A stretch of DNA of 64,000 nt, from NCBI GenBank assembly GCA_032164245.1, contig JAVMKO010000010.1:34236189-34300188 (forward strand), in the 5' to 3' direction. The notes below the pieces were generated by a model. It worked only from the letters and a program-made list of their open reading frames with translations, ran no database searches and was not told the origin of the DNA. Both the position numbers and the translations under genes were made by a program. This document shows positions 32,875 to 44,439 of this stretch, piece by piece; within the stretch, counting starts at the first letter, position 1; the number at the start of each line of letters is the position of its first letter. This DNA comes from Sternotherus odoratus (lineage: Eukaryota; Chordata; Testudines; Kinosternidae).

Positions 32875-33089
32875 CTCTATACCAGCCCCACCACACTGGG
32901 CTTGCCTTCTCGCAGGCCTTTTATCCCCCTGAGGAGGCTGCCACCAGGTGCAACCCCTCAAGGCTAATTGCCCTGCAGCCCAGGTGGCTGATTAGCCTTT
33001 CTGCAAGGGAGGTTTGCAGGCTTCTGCTCCCTCTTAAAGGGCCGGCAGGGCTGGCTCAGGCACTCCTGGCCAGCACCCTGCCACAAAAG

Positions 33090-33420
33090 GTATCAGAATG
33101 AAAAAGATCCACGGAGTTTACCAGAAATTGCTAATTGTACTTGGTCCAAGCTTGGCATCGATTTATTTGAATTAAACAGGAAAGATCACCTCTTATGAGT
33201 GGACTGCTTCTCAGCTGTTTTTTTTTAACACAAGAGCTATTGCACAACACATCAAGTAGCACAGTGATAGCATAGTGTAAAGCAGTGTTTGCTCCGCATG
33301 GGAACCCACATGAGTTAATAATAGATAGTGGCCCACAATTGCTGAGTCGTTCATTTCAGCAATACTCTTTGCAATCCCATTTCAAGAGCCGTGTGTCAAG
33401 CCCTTGCCATGTGCAGGTGA
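33090..33420 (+). pseudogene. Decayed Ty3/Gypsy integrase core (continuation of 28858-29220)
   Basis: Plus-strand frame reads YQNEKDPRSLPEIANCTWSK, then LGIDLFELNRKDHL, the start of the integrase catalytic core (usual form PW.K.G.DLFEL..K.YL). Downstream, WPTIAESF and AILFAIPFQE correspond to the region around the DNGPQF motif but the catalytic Asp is lost. Stops are frequent. Removing the LTR element and one AAAG joins this with the left half. Confidence 0.8.
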
Positions 33421-34315
33421 GTGGGTAGGTAGAAAAGTCAGTGAAAAGGGCAAAGAACTTGATAAAATAACAGCAGGGACGGATTCATGGACTCCCTGCT
33501 TAGAACTGTAAGAATATGGCAGCATGGCCCACATGGCTTTATTAGACTCCCAGTTCAGAGACTCATGGACAGCTGAACAAAAATCTTCAAGTCAACCTCT
33601 TCTTCAGCCAAAGAAAGCTCCCTCCTGGCCCAGGCAGTTACAAAAGTGCTATTCACCAGGAAACTAGAACAGGAGCAATCCTGTGAGAAGAATGGTAAAC
33701 AGGAGCCCCCCGGCCAGAGTCAGAGAATGCTGGATCCAAACAGAAAGTGGGTGCAGCTGACCATGGGAACGGCAAGCCCTCCACACCGAGGTCGGGCGTT
33801 CGGGAGGAACAGAGGCAGCTAAGCAAAACCAAGAAGGATGCTGGCTCTGTTTCTAGAGGACTGCTGACAGGACCCCAGAGCATTGCTGACAGGGCCCTGT
33901 GCTGGCGCAGATCCACCCACTCACCCAGCTCCTTCAGCTGAGCTCCTCTCACCTAACCCTAGCTGTATTTCAATGCTAAACAAACCACTGCAGCAGGAGC
34001 AGGACTGAGCACAGGAACTGGGCAGAGGGCCTTTGAGACTCGCAGAGAGCAGGTCTTGGTAGATGTCCAATAAGAAGCAAGACGATCCTCTGATGTGCCA
34101 GGTGGGGCTGAGTGTCAGTCTTCCTGTAGCCATCTTGGGATGGGTTTGGTGTCTGGGGCTGTGTTCACCTGGGGCTGTCATTTGGGGCTGAAAGTCTGTT
34201 TTATTTGCATTTTACCTGCCAAAAACAAAAGTAGCCGCTGGAGCCATGGGAGACTGATGCTGGTCCTGTGACCCTGCCCCAGCTCAGGTGATTGGGGCCA
34301 GGAACTAAAGAAGCT
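33421..34315. other. Unassigned sequence
   Basis: May include further decayed Gypsy sequence near its start; nothing firm beyond about 33430. Confidence 0.35.
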
Positions 34316-34491
34316 GGGGAGGGGTAGCTCAGTGGTTTGAACATTGGTCTGCTAAACCCAGGGTTGTGAGTTCAATCCTTGAGGGGGCCATTTAGGGACA
34401 TGGGGCAAAAATGGGCTTGGTCCTGCTTTGAGCAGGGGGTTGGACTAGATGATCTCCTGAGGTCCCTTCCACCCCTCATAGTCTATGATTC
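34316..34491 (+). mobile_element. tRNA-derived SINE with CR1-type tail (tortoise pol III/SINE type)
   Basis: The head GGGGAGGGGTAGCTCAGTGG holds an A box (TAGCTCAGTGG) and GGTTGTGAGTTCAATCC holds a B box, so it derives from a tRNA and carries an internal pol III promoter. The second half (GGTCCTGCTTTGAGCAGGGG, TTGGACTAGATGATCTCCTG) and the end GTCTATGATTCT are a CR1 3' tail, which would recruit CR1 reverse transcriptase. Low divergence. This SINE type is a marker for turtles. Confidence 0.9.
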
Positions 34492-37400
34492 TAACCCTCA
34501 GCATTCCTGTGCACCCTGAAGACTTTACCATGGGATATAGAATAGCAGATGCGGGAAGGGGAGGGAGGCCAGGGTGATGGGAGCATGTGGTTACTGTAGG
34601 AAGGGTAAAGCCATTAAAAATGTGAAATAAAGAAACCTACCTGAGCTCCCTGCTGAGCCGCTGTCCTTGGGCCCTGCTGGGGATTCGAAGCAGGGCAGCA
34701 GTGGGTTTATCTGCCAAGTAGGGGGAGAGAGTTCCATGCAGAAGATGTGAAGGCCCTGGTGGGATAAACAAGTGATGGCACTGCTAGCTCAGCAGAGGGG
34801 GTGCAGAGTTGAGACGGGACTCACAGGGGAGGAGAAGACATGCCGGAGAAGGGGGAGCCAGTCGAGGGTCCCAAGGAGGAGGGTGAGCAACAGACCAGAA
34901 AGCTGATCTGATCAGTGGTGTCCTGAGTGGGCCCAGGATAGGTGTCGAGGAGGAAGATGAGGAGAGTGGTGGCAGATCTGGGGAGTGTGAGGAGGAAGAA
35001 GGGGAAGTACTGGAACTGGCTGGGGTAAGAGGGGGGCTAGTGAGGCCTGCCTGCATTCAGAGCGAGGCCCCGTCGCCCAAGCTGGGTAAGTTGCAGTTGT
35101 GGCTTGGCTCCATTACAATTCAGCAGCAAATGCTGCGCAAGCTGGAGGGCCCATCCTGGAGCTGTGAGGGAAGCCTGGGCAACATGACTCTAGAGCTGGA
35201 CTGTACCATCAGCAGGGCAACTGAGGCAGGAAGGAGGGAGAGCAGATGGCAGAAGATGGTGCAGGCCTGGCCCTGTCTCCTAGCAGAACACCTGCTGGCT
35301 TGCCCAGGAAGGGGTTAGTGATGTTACAGAGTGTGGAAGAGACATCGGGGGGGGAGAGAGGACAAGGGCTGTGGCACAGGCTGGCACAGGGGGCCTCCAT
35401 CCTGCCACTCCCAAGGGCTCACCCACTTTGGTCTCTGTGCACCATGCATCCTGCCCTGGCCCCTGCTCTCAGGGAGACTTGCCATTCTGCTGGTGCTGTG
35501 TAGAGGAGCTGTCAGAAGGAATCACATCAGCGCATGGTGCAAACCACCAGGGCCAACCTAGCTCCTTCAGCTGAGCTCATCTCCCCTAGCAAAAGTGCCC
35601 CTCCCTCACCATGCGCACACCCGGGCACACACAGCACGCGTGCACACACGGAGTGCACACACACACACGGTGTGCTCACAGCACATAGTATACACACAGA
35701 GAGAGCATGGAATTCCGCAGCATGGGGGAAATTCTGCAGTGACGTGGAATTGGGTGGGAAGCTGGCTGGGTTCCACAGTGGGGAGAATTCAACAGAAGAG
35801 GGAATTCTGCACTGGGGCAAGACTCTTGCAGCAGGGGAATGGCACGGTGGGATAGATTTGGTGGCAGGTGGGGAAGTTCTACAGTTGGAGGCTTAGGGAG
35901 GGGATTCTGCAGCAGGGTTACACAATCCTTCAGGAGCCTCTGGCTTACTGAAGAAATTCTACCCACTGGGTGAAATGCCCCAGTACTATACAGGAGCTCT
36001 CTGCACTTTGACAGGGAGGTGACTCCTGCATACAGCCGGGAGAGCTTTGCGCTGCAGCTGACTGGGGGAGTGCAGCCAGTCCAGGTCAGAAGGGCCAGAG
36101 AGGAGGAAAAGAGGATGTAATTGCCATACCTAGCTCCCCTCCTACGGAGGGGGACAGCTGCCTTTCCCTGCTGTGCAGCTCCTACACTATGGAGGTCACA
36201 GTGGCCCAGCTGGTGGCTCTCCTCCTCCATACCTAGGAGAGGAAGGCAAAGTGGAGTGAGGGAGAGGGTGGGAAATGGCAATTTCTGTGGCCTCGCGTGG
36301 CACAGACTGAGAATCTAGTAAGTCTGTGGGACGGGTCCCTGGCCACACTGCAGCAGCTTTGCCCGGAGAGTGATGTAATTTCTGGCAGAGGCCATCCCCA
36401 GGAACAGGCTGGCTTACAGCCTGCCCTTCCCCACCTGCAGCTTGTCCACACCCGGGGAACGGATTCAGTATTGTCTCTAGGTCTCCCAGTTTGCAGCAAG
36501 CCTCTCCGTGTTCGGAGCCACCAACTCTAAGTCACGGCTCCCCATGCTGCACGGAGCAGCTAATGCTCCCCATTGTAGCTACAGCATCTCCTGGGCCACA
36601 GAGAGACTGGGTTTCAATGATTCAGAGACTTCTCCGCATTAAACAGAGCAGGTGTAAATGGAAGGGTCAGCAGATGAACTGTAGCATGTAGATCATCACA
36701 GAGCCCATCAGTGACCAGATGCTCCACAGCTCATGGACCAAATCCAACATCTCCCAACCCATGCCTGCAAGATCCATCCTACACGTTGCTGTCAGAATCT
36801 GGGGCAAAGGTTTCATGGGGATCTTTACCCCAAGGCCAGTCTGAGACCTTTAACTAGCTGATACGTTAACCCTGAGGTCTTAGCCCCATAGCTCTCAGCG
36901 CATCTCACCTGGGCTCCATGGAGAGGATAAGGAAGGTGCATAAATCTCTCAACAGAGGTGCTCGAAGTTTTTCCCATGAAATATTTCTCCCGAGGAGAAT
37001 GTGGATTTTGATGAAATTTTCAACTTTCCAATGAGAAAATTGGAATAAAAAAATTCTGCCACCATATTGAAGTAAAATGGATTTATGCAATATAATAAAA
37101 TAAAGACCTGGACCTGCCTTTAGCACAAAACTGGTGTTTCCTGAGTCCAGATTTGGTACAATTTGCTTTTGCTTGGTCCCTAGCTTCCTACCTCCTCGTC
37201 CTTTAGGCTGTCCCCCTCTTTAGCCCATGAGAAGCTCCTTAGGAGCGAGGCCTGGCTTTGTGCAATGTGTGCTCTGAAGCGATGTTCACTTGGGCTCCAG
37301 TGTCAGATTTTGATTTAATAGCACAAGAGACAGGACCCCGTGAGATATCAGCGGCCAGCTGGCTTGCACAGGGCAGACCTGTTGGTGCCGATTGCTCATG

Positions 37401-38551
37401 CCAGAAGCACTGTTTTCTCTCACTTTACATGGCTTTGTTTGGCTCGGATCTGCACGTCGCCACAAAGGGAGTTCATTTCTCCCTGGTGTACAGGGACGAT
37501 CTTTTAAAGGACATGTTTCTGCTCTGGGATCCTTGAAGTGGTGAGCAACCACACCCACACATTGGTCTTCTGAACAAGCTGCAGGGGATGGGGAAACCTG
37601 AGAGAAGCCCTGCACCGGAGCAGAGATTTTCAACTGTGTACAGTCTGTGCATTCATTACAACCTGCCCTGTGTTGGCACATATCATACCAAGAGGCCTTA
37701 TACATGCACTGAGTCACAAGAGAGATGGTACAGAGCTCGGAGGGTGGAGGGGTACTTCACTGTGCACCCCTTGGTGCTGACTCCTATCCTTTAGTTATGA
37801 CTTGAACCACTGTAGGTGACTCCAGATTCACCAGTAACCACTCTTGGTCACCATGGACACAACCAACACCAGTAGATCCAACGCTGCTGAGGGATGCCCA
37901 TGAACCTAACAGCCAACAGGCCCCAGTCTGAAACCAGCCGAAGATTGATCTCTCATGACCTGACAATACAGCCTCCACCTAATCGGGACCTGGCAGGAAT
38001 ATGACATGTGGCCAGTGATCCTGGAACCGAGACACCCTCGCTGCCCCAAGGAGGGGGTGGTCTGGGAGCCCACAAGTGTATGCGCCAGCCAGCTCACAAG
38101 CCATAGGCAACAGGATCAGAGCCACCAGTTGTGGCTCTCAGAGAACCCCGACATGAGGTGAGAAGTCATCCCTGACCTAGAGCTGAGTAAGCGCTATGTG
38201 GAGATGAGTCACTCCTGTGCGGGATTCCAGCCCATTCACAAGCCAGGGGCTGGGCTGGTGGTTCTCAGGGCAGGTATCTAAGCCTCAGAGGAGGAGAAGA
38301 AATTCTCCGAGACAATGGCGCACCCATGTTTCCCAGGGCCCATTCTGGGCAGTCGTACCAGTGCTCAAGGCACTGACTTACTCAGAGCTGGATGTGGCCT
38401 CTCAAGTGAGTGACACCCCTCCCTTCCTTTGGTCAGTTTGGGACTGCAATGAGGTAATGCTCACCTCAGCTGTCGACCTGGGCCTCAGCCTGTCCCCCAG
38501 GGAACCCTTCTGAACTCACAGGGGCTACTGCAGAGCGACTGTAAGGTTGAT
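34492..38551. other. Unassigned 4 kb
   Basis: No gene exon recognised. It includes a short CA-rich stretch (35635-35700), a degenerate GGAATTCTGCA/GGGAATTCT-rich stretch (35708-35915) and an AT-rich patch at 36960-37090 resembling the AT-rich MITE near 19.8/20.7 kb. None is firmly classified. Confidence 0.35.
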
Positions 38552-38665
38552 GAAAGTGAGGAATACTTGTAGCACCTTAGAGACTAACTAGTTTATTTCA
38601 GCATAAGCTTTAAGAAAGAAATAAACTAGTTAGTCTCTAAGGTGCTACACGTATTCCTCACTTTC
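38552..38665. repeat. Near-perfect 48-bp palindrome (18-nt spacer)
   Basis: The arms 38552-38599 and 38618-38665 are reverse complements with one mismatch. The right arm carries the CTAGTTAGTCTCTAAGGTGC block of the dispersed repeat seen at 13130 and 52951, and the repeat's following text (ACAGACTAACACAGCTGCTA) continues to about 38700. So the palindrome looks like an inverted self-duplication of one end of that repeat. Confidence 0.95.
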
Positions 38666-41600
38666 TTTACAGATACAGACTAACACAGCTGCTATTCTTG
38701 AACCTGTAAGGTTGATGTTGATTAAAAAACGAACCAATAGGAAAGGTCCGTGCCCCTGGGCCAGGCCAGGCAGTAATGGCTCTCAGGACGGGAGCGTGGC
38801 TAACGAAGGGAACGGGGTGTCTGCCGATGGTGATAGCACCAACTGAAGGGCCCTGCTCAGGAACAAGACTGTGGGAAGTGCCCAGCTCCCATTCCTGATG
38901 GTTTCCTCAGAGAGCTGAGCCCCCACCTTCCCTGTGGCTGTCCCTGTTGCATTAGCAGGGTCGAGTGCAGCAAACTGGGAGGGCAGCTCTTATGGGGAGG
39001 AGGCAGGGCTTTCTTCTGACATCACCCCTCATTTGGCCAGCCTCTCCTCTGATTGACAGAACCTCACCCTTGGCCCTGGGCATGGAGCCCTGCACCTCAC
39101 CACCCCAGTGCTGGGATCCTCGGCTCTGCCCGGGGAGGTCACAGTGGCCCAGCCATTGGCTAGGGGCTGCCGAAGGAATGGGAAAGGCACACGTGTGTGA
39201 GAACATGGCTGGGAAGCGGAAGAGGGCCTGGCTGGGGGTCTGGCTGTGCTCCTGTGCGTTACTGCAGAGACTCACCTCTCTCCTCCCCCCCCAAAGACAG
39301 CATCAGAGTGCAATCTTCCGCCTGCACGCCTGGCTGCAGCCGTCACATCCCATAACCGTTAGGCGGCTGCGAAGCACTTAGCCTCTACTCCCAGTGCCCT
39401 CGCTTCACCAGGGAGAGCTGTGTTTCCAGCTCACATGAAACTTCCTTGGGCTGGTGCAATTAAAGGGACATGCACCTCTCTCTCTAGGACCTGCACTCCC
39501 CCTCCCACCCTCTTTGCCAACCCGGACAGCCTTAGCACCAGAACCAGATGCAGCCGGCCCAGCTCCTCCCACTAATGAGCAGGGGAAGGGCAGACACATG
39601 GCTCAGTCTGGACCCCCCTGTGCCACGCTCTGGGCAAAGTAACTGATGCGCCTCCAGGTTTGTTGACATCCCCAAGTGCCCCCTGCCTGCCCGTGGTTTG
39701 TGCTCTTCACGGTAAGTGGCACACGGCGCTAATCGGGCATTAGTAACTCAGCCAGTCTCCAGAGCCTCTTTGCAGGGATGCTGCAGCCTGGCGTCGCTTT
39801 AGAGGAAACGCCCATCACCCTCCTCTTCCTGGGCTCTCCAGGAGTCTCAGCACAAAGGGCAGCAGGGGATGATGCTGGCTGCTAACAGCTGGCAGGAGCC
39901 TTCCCAGGAGGCACCCCAGCTCTCTGAGCCTGTGGGATCATCCAGGAAAGGCACAGAGAGAGAGAGCGACGTGGAGACACAGACACAGAGCGAGGAACAG
40001 CTCCCTATAACAGGGAAGGACCTTACCTGGACTTGGAGAGGGAGCGAGCCCCCAGGAGAGGAACACGAGTCAGTGAGTAAGGACTGAGTCAGCCAGGAAT
40101 ACAGGCTGCATGGACAGAGCTCTCCTGGCCCCCTGCATCCCAGTAAATAGAGGCAAGGGTTCCAGAGACGGCCCTGGGGACGAGGTGGCAGGTGGCTGTG
40201 ACATCTGATCAGTCCACGCCCTGTGCAAACAGCAAGATGAGTCTCTGGCAAGTGGCTGCTTCCCTCGAAATCAGTTTTGCCACTGCAGGACACTTAGGGG
40301 TGCAGTGCTGATGTAGGCGCAAACCGACGTGTTAAGCCCGGGCCCCAAGCACTCTTGACACATTGCCCCACACAAAAGGAAGGAAGGATGGCCATTAGCC
40401 ATGGAGTCCTGGCCAGATCCCAATATCGCTAACTCTAGTCCATTGATCCAAATTCCCCCTGCAATCTCAGGAGGCTGAAGTACTCGCATCCTTGCATCCT
40501 AAATAGCCACACACCATTGCTGGGAGCTGTTAAGCAGCTACTATGTTCTTCCCCAGAAGTGGCTGCATTTTGGTGGTTGGAGAAGTGATTCTGGGGTATA
40601 GTCTGTAAACTGCTTTGGGTTCATTAGCAGGAAGACGCTCCACACGGCAACTGTAAAATATTGTTGCTATCCAGCTAAGGAGAAATGCCGGGTGCTTTAA
40701 CCTCTCAGCATTTCTGCTGGGTACGGATATGGAAAAACCTTCTCCCTCCACCAGCAGCCAGTTAGCTGGCTGAGGTCACAGGGTCAAGGGGCTTCTGCAG
40801 TTCAAGGCACTAATGGCTCAGCTGCTGGAGAGCAGGCCCAGCTTCGAGGACTCTGTGTCAGGGGCAGCCAGCCCCATTTGTGATGATACATGCTGAGGAA
40901 GGGGAAGGGCTTTCATTGCTGGCCTGGGAGGGATAAGAACTTCGCATGAGAACGTAGAGGGAGCTCAGTGCAAACTCTGTCTGTCTGTGTGAACACAGAA
41001 AGAGTGAGGTCCTAATGCTTTGTGCATCACAGACAAGATTTTTCTGGATGTCTCATTTTGGGGGAGGGAGGCCCCAACTTGAGGCAAGGCTCCTGGGGGG
41101 CAGGAGCTGGGCACCACCCCTGGGTCTGGCTCCCGGAGAGACGGGTGCTGGACATTGCCCTGGGCCTACCTTCCAAGGGGACAGGTGCTGGGTGCCTGCC
41201 ACCTGTGGGCCTGGCTCCTGGGGGGAGGTGGGTGCTCAGCATTTTCTGCAAGTGAAGCTCCTTTAAGGGATCTCAAGTTGGGCCCCCAAAATCTCTCCTC
41301 ACTGTTGAGGGCCTTGGCCAGTTGCCTGACTGGAAATCACCCCTTGCTCCCGATAGCTGGGGCTGGTACTGCACAGCACAGCAAGTCTAACAACTTGCCT
41401 TAAACCCCGGGGCTGGCCTACGATCCTATCACCTAACGAGCCCTTCCGACGGGTGGGTGCGGCACCCCAAGATACCCGCGATGGCAGTATGGGGGCTGCA
41501 GTGTCAGGAAGTGGCTGGGGTGGGGCATGCACCCCCACCCCTACTCAGCACTCAGGCTCTCAGCCAAGGGCCCTGCCAGTGTGGGCTGGGCCCGGGTTTA

Positions 41601-44304
41601 CTCCTCCCATGCCCTGGCTGCTTTCAGCAGGGCTCCCATCCAGCCTGTGAGATACCCTTGGTCTCCAAGGGACGTTTCTTTATGTGTTCTTGGCCCTCAG
41701 GACGGTGGCTCTACCTGCCCCGCCATGCCTAGTGCAGCCAGACACCCTCCTGTCCTCAGAGCAGGTGACTCACCCCCTGCCCTACAATGCGCCCCTTGCC
41801 TCTCCTCCAGCCCCAATACTGGCTCCCTGCCTGCGCCGTCCTCTCCGGTGATCGGTCAGGCCCCGTCTCTCGGTAGCTATTTCATTCACTGCCTAATTTC
41901 GGCAGCAGAAGTCTCCCATGGCAGATGCCCCTGCTCACTGGGTACTGGTTGATTAGAGCCGGGCTGGCTGCAGAGGCATGGCCACGGCACAGCGTCCTGG
42001 CACAGCTGGCCCACCAGCCAATGGCAGTGGAGGTCCCTCCTTCACTCCAGAGTGCTAGCGCATCAGGCCAATGGCCACCATCAAACATTCATGGCTTGCC
42101 TGAGAAACAATCATTATGACTCGCTGAATGAACCAGGCCAGCTCCTTCACCTGCCCATGCAAACCCCGGCTGGGCACTCACACCACGTGCTTGGCAAGGT
42201 GGAAGAGAATCTGCAGCACCTCTGGGGACACGCTAGGGCGTGGGGCTGGTGGATCCGGCTCCTTTCGCGTGAATCCCTCCTGCTGGCGGTAACAGGGTCA
42301 GCTCAGGGATCCGGTCCCTCGAGACACATGGCTGCACTTTCCAGCGATGCTGCTGCTACAGATCGGCCCCCGAAGTGGGCGGAAAGGCTGGGAGGAGGAA
42401 TGGCTGGAGAGCAGAGCGTAGCTGGGGTTCCCACTGCGCCCAGTGGAACAGGCAGGGACAGGTGCAGCACATACCCAGGGCAGCCTGGTGAGCAGCCCCA
42501 GCCCAGGGGTCCTTCCAGGTGCTGATGCCGTCCAGCACCTGGCTGGGAAGGAACCAGGCCCAGAGGAGACTGAAAGTGGAGAGCTCGGGGAAGGCTCCTC
42601 CTATTCTCATCTGACTGGCTGGGACCCACAGCCCCTGCCTGTTAGCTGTTTTATTCCCCAAGGGACGCGGGAGCATTGCCAGCACCAGCGCGAATAGCCA
42701 CCTGGACGAGAACTCGCCCCAGGAACGTCCTGCCGGCTCCAGGGACTGGCTCCATCACTCGCATGACAGGATCTCCCCCAATCTTCTGTAAAGCAGAAAG
42801 AGTGATTCCCCCTCTTGTCTTGCAAGCGTCGATATGCCAGTCAGCACGGGCACCAGCTCACTCATCTGGCCAATGACGTGGCACAGCTGCTCGTGACGCC
42901 CCATTCCCAGGCGGCCCATTGACTAGAACGTATTTGCATAAAGCCCTGGCTGAGTCATTGTGATTCAGGACCAAGCTGGTAGGAAGCACAACCTGTTGGC
43001 GGATCATCTGCCAGACAGACCAACGACGGGACGGCATCCACATTAAAGAACAGGCCAGCCCAAGTCCCGGGCACTAATCCGGCAACTTCAGCTACTGACT
43101 CCCCAGCTCTGGGGCCGCATTTCCTCTGGGCTGAAAAGCCTTTGCTAATCTCACCAATTAGAGCGCTCTCTCTTTTGCAGCTGGAATGGTGCTAACTCAC
43201 CCGTCATTCACACCCCTGCTAGGAGCATAACTTCTGCGCAGCGAACAGAAATCAGTCAGGCCTGGGCCTCCGTGAAGCCAAATAATATTTAGTCCAATGC
43301 TATGGTTACGTGACTGCCTGAGTTAATGAATAATATGGCAACTATTTGCCTGGCAGGGGAAATGAGTGACAGTGACTATTCAGCACAGACCCCAATGGAG
43401 CGCTACGTAACTAACCAGCACAAAGATGCACAATAGAGTAATCCCTTTCTTAAAGTGCCCCCCCCAGCCCCCATTCAGCGGTTGAAGAGGCAGGAGGCAT
43501 TAGGAAAGGGTGTGGATCTGTCCTCTCAGCATCAGCTCAAGGAGCAGGGAGGGGAGAGCACACATCAGCTCTGGGCACCTCAGTCCAGGAAGGATGTCAG
43601 CAAACTGGGAGCAGACTCAAAGAAAAGCAGCAGAGCTGCTGGGGCGGGGGGCTGAGGACAGGTCTATACGAGCAGGTTATACACTGGGCCAAGAGAGAGC
43701 TGAAGTGGGACACAGCAATGGCTGGCAGATTGAAATGCCAAGCAGAGAGAACTGATTCCGGCAGAGCGAGGGGAGGCCGGCGCAGAGGGATGGAATTGAG
43801 TGAAGGGAAATGTAGGCTGAATACTGAGAGATCTCTGCTCGCGCTATCGCCTAGCTCAGGGAACAGTGTCCCAAGGGACAGGCTGGCTGGGAACTCCGTT
43901 GCTTGAGTCATTGAAAACTAGAGAATACAGCAGGGAATAGATAACTACCCTGCACCAGCCCCCAGGGAAGGACTATGAGCTGATGCAGCTGGTCTCTCCA
44001 ATTCCCACCCCTGCTTTCTATTAAGCCTACCATGCGAAGGCAAAACACTGGCTCTCGCCACCCCCCGGTTCCTTTCACCGTTCTGCGGGGAGTACCATGT
44101 CTGCTTCCCGTGCATTTGTAACAGCTGATTCGCTCCGACTACATGATGAGCACAGTCAGCAAAAAATGTGGCCCCCACGCCTGGCTCAGGGCTGCGCTGC
44201 TCAGAGGGGGCAGATAGCCTATAGAGGCCAAGGCAGCTGCCTGAACTTGTCTCCCCTGGCTGCTCTGGGACAGTAGAAGATGCCTGTGTGGCTACCATTT
44301 GAAT
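38666..44304. other. Unassigned 5.6 kb, with degenerate minisatellite at 41085-41240
   Basis: No exon or transposon supported. About three diverged units of CTGGCTCC(T/C)GG...GGTGCTGG occur at 41085-41240. The stretch 43240-43420 has balanced composition with TAATATTTAG and GTTAATGAATAATATGG motifs and no repeat signature. Confidence 0.4.
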
Positions 44305-44429
44305 AGGGTGACCAGACAGCAAGTGTGAAAAATCGGGACTGGGGGGGGAGGGGGTAATAGAAGCCTATGTAAGAAAAAGCCCCAGAAATTGGGACTGTCC
44401 CTATAAAATCGGGACAGCTGGTCACCCCT
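44305..44429. mobile_element. Short hAT-like MITE (copy B) with near-perfect TSD
   Basis: AGGGTGACCAGACAGC at the left and CTGGTCACCCCT at the right are inverted repeats. The flanks CATTTGAAT (44296-44304) and CATTAGAAT (44430-44438) differ at one base. The interior repeats GGGAC motifs (AAAATCGGGAC, ATCGGGACAGC) and includes GTAAGAAAAAGCCCC. Better preserved than the copy at 2187. Confidence 0.85.
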
Positions 44430-44439
44430 CATTAGAATC

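Larger units (their letters stand above)
31483..33085 (-). repeat. 5' LTR of the Gag-protease element, interrupted by a hAT
   Basis: LTR sequence occupies 31483-31706 and 32883-33085, with the hAT and its second TSD copy between. Plus-strand ends are TGTGACAGACC and ACCCTGCCACA. On the coding strand the TATAAA box (complement of 31593-31598) and ATTAAA signal (complement of 31553-31558) lie downstream of the hAT, so the transposon separates the upstream U3 from the core promoter. This may silence or rewire the element. Confidence 0.95.
29221..33089 (-). mobile_element. Young LTR retrotransposon encoding Gag-protease only (Gypsy, Gmr1-like)
   Basis: Structurally complete minus-strand element. 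Order 5' to 3': TSD AAAG (33086-33089), 5' LTR (33085-31483, split by a hAT), primer-binding site, one long frame (31429-29696), polypurine tract, 3' LTR (29651-29225), TSD AAAG (29221-29224). With the hAT and its duplication removed both LTRs are 427 bp and differ at only 3 positions, so the insertion is recent on an evolutionary scale. The internal region is 1,831 bp, leaving no room for RT, RNase H or integrase. It therefore must borrow polymerase and integrase from a related element. The family call rests on the SCAN-like gag, as known for Gmr1-like Gypsy elements. Confidence 0.9.

Noticed and set aside
34316..34390. tRNA gene
   Set aside because: A and B boxes are present but the sequence continues into a CR1-type tail; it is a SINE head, not a functional tRNA gene.
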